Assembly: GCF_905475345.1 (NCBI RefSeq) | Contig: NC_066588.1 | Location: forward strand, 5,022,501 to 5,086,500 | Direction of reading: 5' to 3' | DNA length: 64,000 nucleotides | DNA from: Vespula vulgaris | Lineage: Eukaryota; Arthropoda; Insecta; Hymenoptera; Vespidae | Shown: positions 25,065-37,987 of the stretch, in pieces | Numbering within the stretch: the first letter of the stretch is position 1 | How the letters are laid out: each line of letters opens with the position of its first letter | Notes under the pieces: model-generated | Seen by the model: only the letters and a program-made list of their open reading frames with translations | What the model was told of the DNA's origin: nothing | Database searches by the model: none | Position numbers and translations under genes: made by a program

Positions 25065-26629
25065 TCGATTCGTAATAACGTCATTTTGCGATAGTCTGTG
25101 ATAAGATACAGTTGGTAAATTGTTCAATGCAATTGCATAAGAAGCTAAGAATGCTGAAATGTTTCGAGATCGATACATACATGGTTCAAAAGCAATGTAT
25201 CTAGACAGAAGCTAATCGTAAAGCTATCTGATAATATGGATGGTATGTTCAGGATGTTCGAAGTACAAGTGCAAGTACAAAGATATATGTATACTATATA
25301 TATTATGCAATATATAATATATATTGTTTCGGTATCGATAGTGAATGTGGTGGCTTTATGTAATATAAATACATATATATATATATGCGTGTGTGTATAT
25401 ATATATATATACATACATATTACATGAGTATCCAAATTCATGTTAGTATATGACTTCGAAGTCGAATCACGCAGCAGGATTGCGGATTTAATAAGAAAAG
25501 GAAGAGTCTGTTAAGACGATATGTTTTCTAAGTAAAATAGGCATTCTAAGCACATCAAAAATATGTTTATTGTATGGTTGTAATTATCGATATCATCACC
25601 TACCAATGTCCCCAAAGACGTTTCCAATTTCTCATTTCTATAAATTCTTACACTTTACTATACCAAATCCGATATTTAGAGAAATAAAATTGTTCAAAAA
25701 TATGGACGTTCATTAAATTCCATCATCGCTCGATTATATACAGCACTATAGTCTTTTTCGACTCGAATTCTTTTTTAATGATTTTATTTTAAAACAATAT
25801 TAATAGTCACATAGTAGATGTAGATCAAGTCAACAAATAGATCTTTCAACTGTTTTGACATCTATTAAATAATTAGCTTTCGTGTAATATAGAGTTAATT
25901 GATATATATTAATACTTTTATGAATTATTTTTTACGTGTACTTTGATTGAAAGTATATCGTAAGTTAGTTCACTTACAGTTTATTATTATTTCTAGCGAT
26001 CGCATGATATATAAAGATTTCGAATCATAAATATTATATATACATATAAACGTACCATGCGTTCGCTATCAAAATTAAATTCTAACAACTATTTTGCGAA
26101 ATAGACCGTGTACGTGTAATTATTTTGAGATGAAATTAAAATGATACAACATTTCACATATAAGCACCTACTATTAAAAGCACATAAGGCACCATATAAG
26201 TGCTTAAAGCAATAATAAATTACAATGAAAAGTTATGTATAGATATATAAATATAGACTTAATGAAAAATAACACTATTAAAATTAATAAAGATAAAGAT
26301 TATTTTTACATCTACAATATCCAAATATTATAGAACTTTAAAAATATCGCTAATCGATAGTATAAGCAATCTGTATAGCCTTACTACTGCTTTTCTGTAA
26401 CTCAAGCTTTATGTTCCGAATATATGTGACAAAATAATTATATCACGCGACAATATGTCACAGGACACATTTTCCTTTTTAAAGATTTTAAAGATTTTAA
26501 ATAATAATATTTTAATGAACATTTGTATAGAAGAAATTTGTAATTTTTAAATTCATCTTTTGTTATTCTTATGTTGTTTAAATTCTTATCAATATATTCT
26601 TACCAAATCTGATTCTCAAGCAATTTTTA
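25065..26629. other. 3' UTR and intergenic DNA between PAQR4 and FBXO9
   Basis: This AT-rich stretch holds the convergent 3' ends of the two genes. Short TA/TG runs lie near 25.27-25.43 kb and AATAAA at 25683. I see no further gene. Confidence 0.6.
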
Positions 26630-28541
26630 TCACTGCAATGGGGCCTCACTTTCCTGAGTATAACTCTTAACTCTGCTAAACCTGAATGGTGGGTATCGTC
26701 CGCTAAGATTCATAGTATTTACGCATGGTTCCTGCCCATTTCTATATCTAGTAAATATATTATATCTTAGCCATGATAGTTGTGAATTAATCCTTCTATG
26801 GTGATTTTGAATTTCAAACTCCTAAAAGAAAATGTTATTTTTCTCGTTAACAATTTCCATTACCAAGAAACATTGCATAAGATACAAAAAAAAAAAAAAA
26901 CTTACAACATGAAATGTTTGTTCTCCGCTATCATGTACTGTCTCTCTTTGTCTCCTTCTACGACACGTATTATTATTTCCTTTAGTATCCTGTCTTTTGA
27001 GTACCAATGTAACGAAATTATCGCATAATCTGTAGTGTCCTATCAATACTGAAGAATTTCGTGGGATACGATTTTTTAAACAATTAACAGAGGTTTGTGC
27101 TTCATCTGTAGATGTCAGCATAAGGACTCTTCCTTCGGGAAAAAATCTATGTATTGAAACGAATATTAAATGTGGAAAATATTCAATAATAACTCATAAA
27201 GATCATCAATAACTCACTGTCAATTTACCTCAGGTACCTGAAGTATTCAACCAAATGCCAATGTTTATAAAATTGATCTTGAAAACTGTTTTCTCCATGG
27301 CGAATGTAACTTGTTTTACTGATGTAACATCCATTATATCTTAATCTAGGCCGTTGTACGTACATGTCCCTCCATGATTGATATTTTGGTTCATAAGTTC
27401 CACAATTTACACCCCATACCCTAGAAATTAACAAAAAACAATAAAACAAAAGATCACGTTATAACATCACATAAAAATAAAACTTCTATATTTCTTATTT
27501 ACTTGATACAAGCAAGTCTCCATATTTCTGGGTCTCTTGCAGATATATAAAATCCGCGACATACTCTAGAGAACATTTCAAGTGATCTCAAATCAAGTTC
27601 TGAAGAAACGACCCATCGCAAAATGTAAAGTATTATTTCCATTGGTAAAGCAGATATATGTGTTGTCTGGAAGAAAAAATATCAAAATTTAGATTATATT
27701 CTTCATGATTTCATTGATAAAATTTTAATGTTTGTAAACGAAACACCCACACTTTGTTCAAATTTTCGAAAGCAAACACATTGATTGCGGTTGACAATTC
27801 TAGATAGTTTAACAGATAGATCGCTTTCATCTTCAGCATCTTCTTCTTCGTCTTTGTCATTGTCATCCGCATTATGTGTATCATTATCAATACTTCCAAG
27901 ATTATCATCCGATTCAAATCTTTCTCGTGATTTTATTTTTGTTGATTCATACAAACGAAATTCAATGTCAGGGACTAATTGTACGGCACGCTTATAAAAT
28001 TGAATTGCTTCATACAACTTCCCACTTTGTTCGTGTTCTACACCTTTAAGGAACAAATTTTTTGCCTAAAAAAAATGATATAGTTTGACTTTCAAGCTGA
28101 AAAATATCATCATCATATTAAGCACGTATTCTACATACTTTGTTTTCAATAGATTGTGAATCATCCTTAGATACTTCTGTACTGACAGACCGAGTAGAAT
28201 GTGTTTTAGATATATCTCGTTTTGGTGATATTTCCAGTTCACGTTGCCACTGCTCTCTGAATGATGTTAATGCATCTTCAACATTTTGATCCTTTAAAAA
28301 AGAAGATGCTTCTTGATCATCTCCACCGTCATCCGAATCATTACTCGTACCACCAACGTTACTCTATCAAAATATGAAAAAAAAAACAAATAATTAATAA
28401 CAATGATAACAATGATAACATCATACGATACTATTATGTTCTATAAAAATATAGGTTATGTTGATCGTCACAACGGTGAACCTGCGAAATGTACAATTAC
28501 GATCTAACGTCAACTCAAACAAAATATGTCATTCTTACCAT
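26630..28541 (-). CDS. FBXO9: F-box only protein 9 homologue
   Basis: Seven exons on the minus strand join in frame: 28541-28539, 28363-28139, 28065-27751, 27666-27503, 27420-27229, 27146-26906 and 26821-26630, giving 443 residues (human 447). An acidic N-terminus leads to a TPR-like repeat, NLFLKGVEHEQSGKLYEAI then RAVQLVPDIEF. A divergent acidic linker follows, then the F-box, HISALPMEIILYILRWVVSS then DLRSLEMFSRVCRGFYISAR. The C-terminal domain contains RPRLRYNGCYISKTSYIRHG and ILIGHYRL-like sequence, ending SRVKSYTQESEAPLQ. Known of the family: FBXO9 is the substrate receptor of an SCF ubiquitin ligase. The initiator ATG is the last codon of exon 1, directly abutting GTAAGA. An in-frame TAA lies one codon upstream, so no longer start in that exon is possible. 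The exon 3 donor (AGT/GTGGGT) is weak but is required by phase. Confidence 0.93.
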
Positions 28542-30557
28542 TGTTTATTTTTACTCAATTTCTGTAATGTTTCTTCTTCAGCGCTTGAATTCTCGGTCAG
28601 AAAAGCGTACAACACAGCAAAAGTACAATTTCGCGAAAGCAACCGCCGCCATGGTTCTCGTCTGCCTGCAATTACGTTCCTTTTTTTTTTTTCGTTTATT
28701 CTACCCATAGTGTCGTACTATCTCTTTCGCGCGCGCTCTCTTTCTCTCTCTCTCCCTCTCTCTCTTTACAATGACGCAATAACAATGATTATTAAGAGTA
28801 AAGAAAATGAAAAATGTAGTTTATTCAAGAATATCCGAAAAAAGAAGCATAATATGTCAATACTTTTAACAATATCTTATATAAAATATGGTATTGAATA
28901 ATATAATTGTATATATTTACTACGTCCTTTATTAAAAATGTAATCAGCTACTATACAAACTATACGATACAATGTAATTATTTATAACTTGCCCAGTTCA
29001 AAATCACATGTTTTCATTAATTATTTAATTCAATAAGACATTTTTAACTGCTATTATTGTGCGAAGTTATTACAAAAGTTGTCTCTATTCTAAGAATGAT
29101 TTTATACAATTTTTTTTTTGTTTAACATATCTATCTTTTTTTAATTTAATATCAAACTCTTGCAATATTACATATAACACTTGATCAATTGAATTGACTA
29201 TTTCGTTAAAACAATGTTAATACATTCTAATGTCAATTATGGAAGAGATCTTCAGTTAGCAATATTAACACTAATACAAACTGCATGAAATCTGAATAAT
29301 TACTTATCATTATACACGACTAATATTGTCATACTGTTACAAATGTAAATTTTTTATCAAAATCCACTTTACTTCCACTTCTCATACGCATATAGAAATT
29401 TTTGATAATTTTAACAAGATTATTTGAATTAGTATAATGAACTAAATATATCAAAAAAGAGTATGCAGTTTGTATAATATTAGATCTCATATAATCAAAG
29501 TATTATTATTACACGACAATCTCACTCTATATTTCCTTTTGGCTATTTATCTTTAAACATTTGACCATAACCTTTACATATTTGTAAATATTACTCAGCT
29601 AAATTTCGTGTAAAAATGCTTATCTAATAACCAACCTTATCCTATAAATTTTGCATACAATTGATATTCAGCTTTGGCTTCAATAAATATCCTATTCGTA
29701 TAATTACTGCATAAGAAATAAATATAAAACATATTTTACAAATTCAACAATGTCTTAATTAAATAACACAAATTAGATATATTCAAATATATATATATAT
29801 ACATCTCTCTTGTGCGAAAATAATCTGTTATAAATATGTAAATCCTAATGTATGTATCTAAATTCGTAAATAATAATAATAGCGATGTTTCATAAATATT
29901 ATTACATAAAGCTCATGGCCTTCATATACTTCTGAAATAAATATAAATTTGAGATTTTATGTTTATGTTCCACGCATATATAACTTTTGTGAGGTACATA
30001 TTTTATATGTACATCATAATTAACTACATCTGTTTGCACATATTGTATTCTACTCATTTTTACATATTACTGTTTGAAATTCCAGAAGTCGGTATATGAA
30101 AAATTTATAATAAATAACTTCACATATTTAACAAATAATATGTTACAATGTACCATTTACATTATGTTCAGATGTTACTATATTGTAAATGATATAACAA
30201 AGTAATTTTGTTATACATTTCTTTCAATACTATGAAAGTCCATAGCCATTTCCTTTATCTAACATATAATATGGTTATATGTAAAAACTGTTAAAATACA
30301 ATTTTTATTGCAATATAAAAAGAATTATGAAGCCTCGTATAATGCATATAGAATTCGGTAGATTACAAGATATGTAACAGTCGATTGAAAACACGAAAAG
30401 CATTATCAAAACATATATATATAAACACAATTAAGTTTCCTGCTTTGGAAATTAACTAGACAGCGTCCTGGACTAATATTAATCTCAAACGAAAAATGTT
30501 ACGAAGTTAAATTTAATAAATTTTTTAAAGAAGTTATGTAATTAGTATTATAACAAA
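28542..30557. other. FBXO9 5' leader and intergenic DNA or NT5C2 3' UTR
   Basis: The first 250 bp carry the FBXO9 leader and promoter, with a CT-rich run near 28.74 kb. The remainder is AT-rich without coding potential and probably holds the long NT5C2 3' UTR. Confidence 0.5.
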
Positions 30558-33500
30558 TTAATTACAGTTAAAATTTTTTGAGCACGCCTTAGTACAGTTC
30601 CCTTGCTTCTGAGAATCACTATCCTCATCACTGCAGTCTTCATCATGCGTATGTGTTACATTACGTGGTGTTTCAGGCCTTGCATGTGGAATTTGACTAT
30701 TTAAGTGATCCATGTATATAGCTTTCTACAGAAGAAAAATCAATTTAAAACATAGTAATTATTTTTTGTGGGATCATATATAATTTAACATTCTAATACT
30801 TACAGCAGTCAGTCGATTTTGTTCTTCTTCTTCTTCTGAAAGTTTAAATGTTCTTGATCGACTGATCATGGGTGTTTCCATAACAAATCTTTGTTCGTGA
30901 GCAACTGTACTCTCGTGTGGCATCTTCAAATGATAAAAAATAGTCGAGTTTTGAAAAATTATAAATTTTAATATATTCAAGAATTATAAACATTTAAATA
31001 TCCAAATTATTAATTTAAATATTCAAAAATTATAAGTTTTAATATATATTGAATAATACTTACGAGCATAGCAGGTGCTCTGAACATGTATGAGAATGGA
31101 TAATAAATCAGATTGAGGAAAGTAGCAGCATACAAATCTGCATACCTCACTACCTGACTACTGAAAAATGTCTGCCTACTTCCACTGCGAAACAGTGATC
31201 CCATCATACCATATGCTAAATCCATTTTGTGCGTGACATCTCTTATGGAAGTTCGAAGTTTAGATATATCTGGTTTTTCCTTTGTGCTACTATCCAAGTT
31301 TCTAAAAAAACGTAAATATATAAAACGTAAATATATATGTCCGACTACTTCCAAATATAATATTTATTATTATATCTTAGTAAATTAATTTTACTTTAGT
31401 TTATATAGTAAGAAAAAATAATCATATTTACTTATACATCTCTCCTAGCATTACATCCAAATTTTGCAATTCTGCGAACAATTGACATTTGTCTGTCCAT
31501 ACATGTAATTCCTGAACCAATTCCGGTACTATCAAAAATGTTCTCCATCCTCGAATTTTTTTACTCTTCAAAATATCACCGAATATATGATCTCCAACAT
31601 ACAATACATCTTTACCTTTTGCGCCTATTAATTCTGTGAAAACATCGCACGATCCTCCTGAATAGACTTCACCTATAATAGAAAATAACTTGATGTATTG
31701 TATATTATCATATGATTGTATCATAGCAAATACAATTCAGCTTACCTGTATGAAGAGGGCCTTTATGTGTTCCAAGTTTTAAAGCACCAGTTTTAGTATC
31801 TACCTGTCGCAAGATTGTACCTTCACCAAAAAATAATGGCTTTCTGGCGTCAACAACAATAGTATCAAAATATGTCTTCCAATTTCGATGTGGTTCGTCA
31901 GGCTGAGAAAACATATTAAAGAAATTGATAATTACTTTTTTTCTTCCTTCTTTTTTTATTTAATACAAGCAATAGAAATAACATACCCTTGCACCATGTG
32001 AAAAATCAAACAAATAGGTCATTATTTTATCAGTAAAAACGTAATCACTATTTGTTAACAAAAATAGTTTTGCACCACTTTCTCTAATACGTGTAAGAAA
32101 CATTGGGAGCCGTTCATCTTTTTTCACATATTCATCCAAGTTCTCTATAGTCTTACTTTTTAAATTTCCATGCAAGTGAATCCAGTCAACAGCATTTCTT
32201 ACATCTTGGAAAATGCTTTTAAAACTCATAGTAAGTTCTCCTTCTTTAACTCCAGTTTTTTCTCTACTATATTGTGGAGAATTCGTGAAGAAATCTATGA
32301 GACATGCTAAAAGATAAGTTTCTGGCAAATTGAACAGCGTATTCAAAACATAGACTCTTGATTCATCTAATTGTAAAAACTTATTTGGGTAGAGTTCATA
32401 AACCTGAGAGCTAAAAAATCATACAAAAAAATTAATTGTAATAATCATAATAATGATAAATGTTAATAATATTACTCTAGAGTAATTTAAACTCACTGTT
32501 TTAAAAATTCAAATCCATGTACACAGACTAAAATATTTCCATAGGCATCAACCTTCAATAAGTTTCCATAAAGAGTATCAAACCATAGGCCTCGTACCGG
32601 GAAACTAGGATCATATTCAAATGCTTTAATTTCTTGTGGATATCCCAAAGATACTAAACGATCTTTTAAGAGATTAAATCCAAGCTGTTCATATTGCGGA
32701 GATTTATATTCTAAAAGAATACAATTATTCTGTGAAACCCTGAATTTTGTGACTTATTTTTTATTTATTTATTTTTTCCTTTAAACGTTTAGATATACTC
32801 ACCCGCCAATGTATAATCCATATCAAATCCATAAAATTTGATATTTTCTAAATGAAGACTACGATTAACAAAAATCCTGAAACAAAAAAATTATTTTTAA
32901 ATTATTTAATTGACAAACTCATCATTGTTTTTACTGTTATTACTTATTATTACTATTATTACTATTATTATTATTATTATTGTTATTATTGTTATTATTA
33001 TTATCATCATCATCATCACAATCATCATCATCATCATCATTTTGTTAATATCATTCTCGTTAATGTATACATATATTCATTTTTCTAACCTATTTGCAGC
33101 AATTTTTCTAGCCATCATGCTAATAGTTCCCATATTCTCTACTTCATATGATGGATCACCTTCAATCATTTGTGGATATCTAGTAAAATCAGAATCGCTT
33201 ATTTTTTGCTGTATTCTTCCATTAATACTTATGCTACCCATGTTTAGAGTATCGTTAAATATCTTAGTATATTTAACAATGAATAAATTTTATATAAACG
33301 AGAATGATACGATTAAGTTTAGAATTCAATGATATAATCGAAAATTTGTCATTATAAATTAATTGAAATTTGTATTATTTCATTTATTCATTTCTCATTG
33401 ACTTCTATAATCAGCTTCATCATTAAACGTTTTGCGTTTGTTTTTGAAGATCTTTATAAAGCAAATTTTATTAACGAATAATTCTAACGGGTAACTTACT

Positions 33501-33576
33501 CGTTTTGAATATGTCGTCCATGATTAGAAGTACCTGTCGCTGGTACCGAACATTCATTAATACCTTCTAACCACAT
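30558..33576 (-). CDS. NT5C2: Cytosolic purine 5'-nucleotidase (IMP/GMP-preferring, HAD superfamily)
   Basis: Ten exons join in frame on the minus strand: 33576-33500, 33233-33090, 32876-32803, 32710-32497, 32410-31987, 31902-31746, 31672-31432, 31301-31064, 30923-30804 and 30725-30558, giving 618 residues. HAD motifs are in order: FDMDYT (nucleophile Asp92, acid/base Asp94), LFLLTNSDY, the Lys of VVDARKPLFFGEGT, and VLYVGDHIFGD. Conserved blocks include YGNLLKVDAYGNIL, NTLFNLPETYLLACL, YGMMGSLFRSGSRQ and MPHESTVAHE. The C-terminus has a poly-Glu run and ends CSKNFNCN. Known of the family: it dephosphorylates IMP and GMP in the cytosol. The N-terminus is uncertain. The first exon (MWLEGINECS) joins in phase 2 to an acceptor at 33234 with a poor pyrimidine tract. 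Alternatives are an ATG at 33241 in read-through form, or the distal exons at 42.6-44.8 kb. Confidence 0.92.
32934..33044. repeat. TTA/TCA trinucleotide repeat in an NT5C2 intron
   Basis: TTA units pass into TCA units within the intron between the second and third coding exons. The poly-Tyr, Ile and His frames are artefacts. Confidence 0.9.
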
Positions 33577-36500
33577 TTTTCACGATATCATATCAATGTC
33601 TCATTCTCGCTGTTAAATCAATTTTATACGACGATTAATTTAAATTAAAAGTATTCTCTCGAAAAATTTCCCGATAAAAAAAAAAAAAGAAAGAAAAAAA
33701 AATATGCAACGAATAACTTTATTATTGGTCAATTACAAAGATTTCAGAGATTCGAAAATGCGAAAAATTGAAATCGTTTGAATCGCATATCATTTATTTT
33801 CTCATTTTCATTAATTATATATTCATTTAAATGTCTATTATTTTTATTTATTTACTATATATACAAAGAAAATTTATTCTTATAAATCATTTTCTATTAA
33901 TAAATTTTGTATAATAAAATATCAACAATACGCACAGTCATATTTACACTCGAGCATTTCTAGATAATCGCAAGATTCTCAAAAAGATATAAACGACGAT
34001 ATTAATGTAATTGCTAAGAATAAAAGATAATCGGAAAATCTCTATTGAAACAATAAAAACTTTATCTCTAAGATTTTCTATGATTCTATCGTACTCGATC
34101 AAGTTCGATCAACGCGAATAAAAAACTATCAGTTACTTTAGATATTTGATAACAACCGAACCAGCTGTTATATCGACTTTATAATAACCAAACGCATAAT
34201 GCCGTACATACATCTTTCGTGTCAATGGACCAATGTGAGGACAAGGTTAAGTGAATTATATAATGAAACACTTCGTCGTCGTTTAGATCATATATAAAAA
34301 GAGAATATCGTTAATGAAAAAGAAGCGACCAAAGGGCGTGCATTACTGAAGACATTGTAAGAATAAAAACGACAGTAGAAAAAAATTGAAAGAAACAGAA
34401 AAAAATCACTTTCTAAAACACATTTCGATGGTTGAAAAATATTATAGTACAAAATATAAACCTTTTGTATTTCCATCTAAAAAAACTTTTTAAAACTAAC
34501 GATAATTCTTAAGGACAAAGTGACATGCTCTACAAAAAAGAAAAAAGAGAAAATAAAAATATAAAAAACGATCACTTGAAGACTACGATTTATATATATT
34601 ATTACAATTTATCGATCGAGTAATATGTCAAAGACGAGACTAACAATTATACTTTATTTTTTCTTATTTTCGATTTATTTTCCGAATGTTTCGCCTTCAT
34701 CTCGAATAGAGATAAGATCTATTTATTTAAAAAAGTTTTTTTTTTTTAAATTGCATTACTTTTTATTCTTCGTCGGTATACGCCACGTGTTCGTAATACA
34801 CAGGAAATGTCAATTTATTCGTTCTCCGCTGCGATCTACCGTTTATCACGATTACAGTGAAAGAAAAAAAAAGAAAAAAGAAAAAAAATAAGAAAAATAT
34901 AAGAAAGAAGACAACTACCGTCTAGACAAAGAAAAAAAACATAAAATAATAATAATAACCTAATTCTAAACGACAATGAAATTTCAATACAACGCCGAAT
35001 GAATTTCGAGTTATCTCGATACTTCATTCGAGAGTCATCTCGAAGAGAAAGCTACAAAGCATATATACAACATACACATATACATTCGTACATTCATACG
35101 TACATACATACATAGATACATACATATATACCTACATATATACATACATATGAAATAAAGCTTAAAATTTTATTTACAGAATAAAAATATTCAAGAAAAA
35201 GAAGAAGAGAAAGAAGAAAAAGACAAAGAAAGAAATATATAAAAACTGAAAATGCACGTTTAAAGTTTCTTCTGCGTTATCAGTTGATCAAAAACCATGT
35301 TTAAAGATAAATCCAGACACTCGTTGTCGACACAACGCACGTACAAAGTACCGACGATCCACGGAGATTTTTGCTATTCGCGTGGGATTTAAAGCCTCGA
35401 CGAATCGAAATGAATGACACGCAGAAGCGACGTACGCAAGTACATACGTCGTTGAAAAGAGACGAAGAACGTGTACTCCGCTCGATGATCAAACCTCGAC
35501 TGATCCCCACTGACTCGGACGAAACAGTTAATAACACAACGATGAAACTTAATTCATCGTCTTCCGGACACAAACTTTTCTTTCATTCTCCAATCGGAAG
35601 CCCTTCGTGTTACCCGTTTCATACACACGTACATACATATATACATACACGTACAGAAACACATCACCCATCATATCCATTTTTCCCCATCGACCTTGGA
35701 AAAATTTCCAACCTATATCTAACCTATAACTATTATTGACAACGATATCAGTTCGATAATAGTTTCAAAAAATTTTACGGTATGTAAATTATTGTTCAAA
35801 AAGAATATTTTTTTTTGGATTAAATGTCCTTCCTTAAAGTTCGTTTCTAAAACGATAAAAATTCTCGTTTATCTTTTCTCATTAATCGTTTAATATCGTC
35901 AGAGTATTTATATAATTAAGAAAATCATTTTTATTGATTCATCGAGTAAGTTATTCGTCACATGTATTTTATAATACATTATTATTCAATTTCTTTTTGA
36001 AACAATACTTATCATTAGATTTTAACGATATAAAACGATACTCTAACATTTACAGTTTAATAATATACAAATATAAATAAAGGAAGATATAAATAATATT
36101 TACATTTCAACGAGCTTTCGATCTTTCTCTCTCATTCTCTCATATTCGATAAGAGAAGTTAGACTATACTTGCTACGACATATATACAGCTACGACATGC
36201 TCATACAAATTTGTGTAAATGTGTTATGAAATGACTCTCCTTTAACGATTTGATTTATTTATAAACCGACCGAATCAAATTCTCTTCTGCGTTTTATTCT
36301 AATGAAATTTTTCGGACAATGCTCCTGGTAATTATAATATATAATAAAAATACATTACTTTTACAGTAGATATAGAAATTATTTAAAAAATACATTTTTT
36401 CTTCATTTGTTTTCTCTATTAAAAATAGAATATCTTATCATAAAACGATAAATACATATCTACCTTCTATGAACGATAGTCATAAATGATAGAGTTCACG

Positions 36501-37727
36501 GATAGTAATCTCTCTCTAGACATTCATTAAAGATGAATTTGTATATGTGTCCACTTATATACATATACATATGCAGACTTATATGTAACATGTTCGTCAG
36601 ATAAATTACGAGAAAATTTGTTAAAAAAAATTTGCACGACATTGAATCAGTTACAAAATACATATAAACATGTTTTTTTTTAATCGTGATTTTTTCGAAT
36701 TATATATTTTTTTTATGAGTACTTATAATTTCTTTTTGAATATTTATATAGTAGGAGTCATTTACAATCAAATCATATTAAGTAAAAAATTGCTATTACC
36801 TATCATTTACGAGATAATCGGCATCTTAATGACTAATAGATCCACACTGCAATTCATACTACATATTATACAAATACTATTATATAATATTATTATTAAT
36901 ATATAATATTATTTTTTCAAATCATGTAATCGTGTATTTTGAAAAGTTCAAGATCAGTGATATTGTTCAATGTAACCGATTTCAAAATATTATGTAGTCT
37001 AACGACTATTTTTCAAATTGTATGAAAAATCAAGTACTTTAATAAAATGATACAAATGTGACCACTACTATATAAATATTAAAAAAAAAAAAAATTATAA
37101 ATATCCATTGGGAAAAAAAGGATGACCTTCATAATTCGAAAAAATCAAAAATAAAAAAAAAACGTTTTTTACATGTACTTTGTAGATGACTCAGAAGCCA
37201 TGTAAATTTTTTTCTTGTAACTTCAATCACTCGCGATATATTTGCTCGAACATATATGAACGGACACCCTGTATATGTTTGTTTCGTAGAATTGCTGAGA
37301 TATATATACGGATGATCATATTCTTTCCTTTTTTTTTTTTTCTTAACCTATCTATTCGAGTTCTGTCGCGGTTGATCACACGTGACCGACTGACCGCATG
37401 AAAAATTGTTCTTTCCCGGTAAACGTGTTTTACGAAAGAAAAAAGAAGAAGAGAAAAGTAAAAAAGTAGAAAGTGAGAGTCGTTAACTTTATAGCACCTT
37501 TTCACGTTTAATATTAATCTTTAGAATAGCTTTCATTCTCCGTAGACCTTGAAAGTCTCTAATTACTATACTACGATGAGAACACCTACGCCTTGTACGT
37601 GTTAGTTTGAGATATCGACTTTTCGTTAAGTCGGTCAAGTACCACTATAAAAGAGGATGCAAAACTCGTTCGTGTCACGAACGGAAGTTATGCACTTTCG
37701 CCGCAGCTCACGAAATTTATTTATTGT

Positions 37728-37730
<3 letters not shown>

Positions 37731-37809
<79 letters not shown>

Positions 37810-37813
37810 TCTT
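37731..37813. repeat. (TC)n dinucleotide microsatellite
   Basis: About 83 bp of TC with a single TA interruption. It lies 33 bp before the inverted repeat at 37846. Confidence 0.96.
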
Positions 37814-37845
37814 TAAAGTAATATTTATATAGGGTAGAGCAATTG

Positions 37846-37987
37846 AAAAATCAATTACTTTTTTTCGAAACTTTTTATAAGCTAATTTTTTGTTTTCAGA
37901 TTGCAAAATTACAAACTTGGGAACTCTTTTACAATCTAAAAAAAAGAATTAGCCTAAAGAGTCTCGAAAAAAAGTTAATTGATTTTT
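37846..37987. repeat. Near-perfect inverted repeat (63-bp arms, about 16-bp loop)
   Basis: The left arm, 37846-37908, begins AAAAATCAATTACTTTTTTT. The reverse complement of 37925-37987 begins AAAAATCAATTAACTTTTTT and matches on through CGAAAC/CGAGAC, AAGCTAAT/AGGCTAAT and AGATTGCAAAA/AGATTGTAAAA. Identity is about 85 percent with one or two small gaps. A word ACTTGGGAACT occurs both in the loop (about 37915) and just after the right arm (about 37994). It looks like a compact hairpin or MITE-like element; no coding capacity. Confidence 0.85.
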
